From: an uncultured Chloroflexota bacterium | GTDB lineage: Bacteria > Chloroflexota > Dehalococcoidia > CAUJGQ01 | DNA length: 50,956 nucleotides | Reading direction: 5' to 3' | NCBI GenBank assembly: GCA_937879875.1 | Contig: CALFMN010000187.1 | Span: forward strand, 1-50,956 | In this document: in pieces, positions 50,446 through 50,956 of the stretch | Position numbering within the stretch: position 1 is the stretch's first letter | Layout of the letters: every line of letters starts with the position of its first letter | Program-made: the position numbers and the translations under genes | Notes under the pieces: generated by a model | The model's input: the letters and a program-made list of their open reading frames with translations, nothing else | Databases searched by the model: none | Told to the model about the DNA's origin: nothing

Positions 50446-50956
50446 TGCCCGCACGGCTGGCCCGTGGGCGCCGCAGGCCGCGGGCCGGAATCTGGGCCCG
50501 GCTGCTGCCGGCGCGCCGGCGCGCCGCTGCTGCCGCGGGCGCGCGCGTGGTCCCGGCCCGCTGGGGCTGGCCGCGTGCTCCGCGCCCCCAGCCGGCGGCG
50601 GGGGCCCCACCCGGGGGCCTGCCCGCGCCCGCGCTGGGCGGCGCGGTGGCGTCCGCCCCACGCTCCCCGGCCGCGGCCGGCCCCGCCGCCGCCCGCAGCG
50701 CCTGGCCGGGGACAGGGGCGCCCGCAGCGGGACCGGCCGCCGCGCGGTGCGCCACCGCGGCCGCGGCGCTGGGCTCCCCCGCCGCCCGGGCGCGCACCGG
50801 TGCCACCGCGGCCCGCCGTCCCGCGCCAGTGCCCCCCGCGCCGACAAGCTGGCCGCCCGCTGCCATGCCCGGATCACCCGTGCCGCCATGCGCAGGTGGC
50901 GCTAGTACTACAGTGACCATTATCGCCTACGGTGCGGGAGTCACGCTCACGACAGA
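50446..50956 (+). CDS. Partial Ala/Pro/Arg-rich open frame at the right edge
   Basis: A frame of 170 codons with no stop, starting ATG 50446 and running off the window. The first 30 residues are Arg-rich with a short hydrophobic stretch. Residues about 50-145 are almost entirely Ala, Pro, Gly and Arg. The end reads CAGGASTTVTIIAYGAGVTL, a more normal beta-rich sequence like other secreted proteins here. It could be an exported protein with a Pro/Ala linker. No Shine-Dalgarno sequence is seen, and the extreme GC makes chance openness possible. Confidence 0.3.

Overview
The window is high-GC bacterial chromosome with densely packed genes. It has CaiB/BaiF CoA-transferases, a LivK-type lipoprotein, a PknG-like kinase, archaeal-type tungstate/molybdate uptake (Wtp), many Ala/Pro-rich secreted proteins and numerous short intergenic repeats. 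This points to a Chloroflexota-like organism (Thermomicrobia or Dehalococcoidia relatives), with actinobacterial-style synteny in places (fur-katG, pknG-glnX). The assignment is inference from gene content; there is no rRNA or tRNA gene to confirm it.

Layout. 0.2-3.4 kb: phosphoribosyltransferase, an OsmC/methyltransferase pair and a DUF2064 glycosyltransferase. 3.4-6.0 kb: a membrane-anchored sulfite-oxidase-fold molybdoenzyme and small membrane proteins. 6.2-11.7 kb: a solute-binding lipoprotein facing a PknG-like Ser/Thr kinase and a four-helix GlnX-like membrane protein, a plausible nutrient-sensing module. 11.8-14.9 kb: a second molybdoenzyme and a DUF4214 protein. 15-18.9 kb: acyl-CoA genes (a fused double CoA-transferase, an enoyl-CoA hydratase-like protein, a P-loop kinase). 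19-20.3 kb: DinB and MBL-fold proteins. 20.5-23.5 kb: wtpABC transporter. 23.9-29.6 kb: lysA, holB, ricT, a VOC protein and an agmatinase-like gene. 30-33.8 kb: a fur-katG cassette between two IS630-type 3' ends. 33.8-38.9 kb: NUDIX, MaoC, DUF1992 and a LuxR-type AAA regulator. 39-44 kb: DUF4242 protein, double cupredoxin, two related secreted proteins and an SDR. 44.2-49.1 kb: a two-component cluster. 49.2-51 kb: another CoA-transferase and an ultra-GC-rich open frame running off the edge.

Repeats are the most unusual aspect. (i) Seven-base tandem arrays sit at gene ends, usually purine-rich just after a stop and pyrimidine-rich just before a start. The same arrangement is found translated inside the linker of the fused CoA-transferase. 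(ii) Two copies of a ~225-bp palindromic element fold as a cloverleaf, with a compensatory base-pair change between copies. (iii) CCCCTCTCC/GGAGAGGGG-type hairpins have extended the 3' ends of at least two genes. The two molybdoenzymes and the tungstate/molybdate importer lie within 20 kb of each other and probably serve the same cofactor economy.
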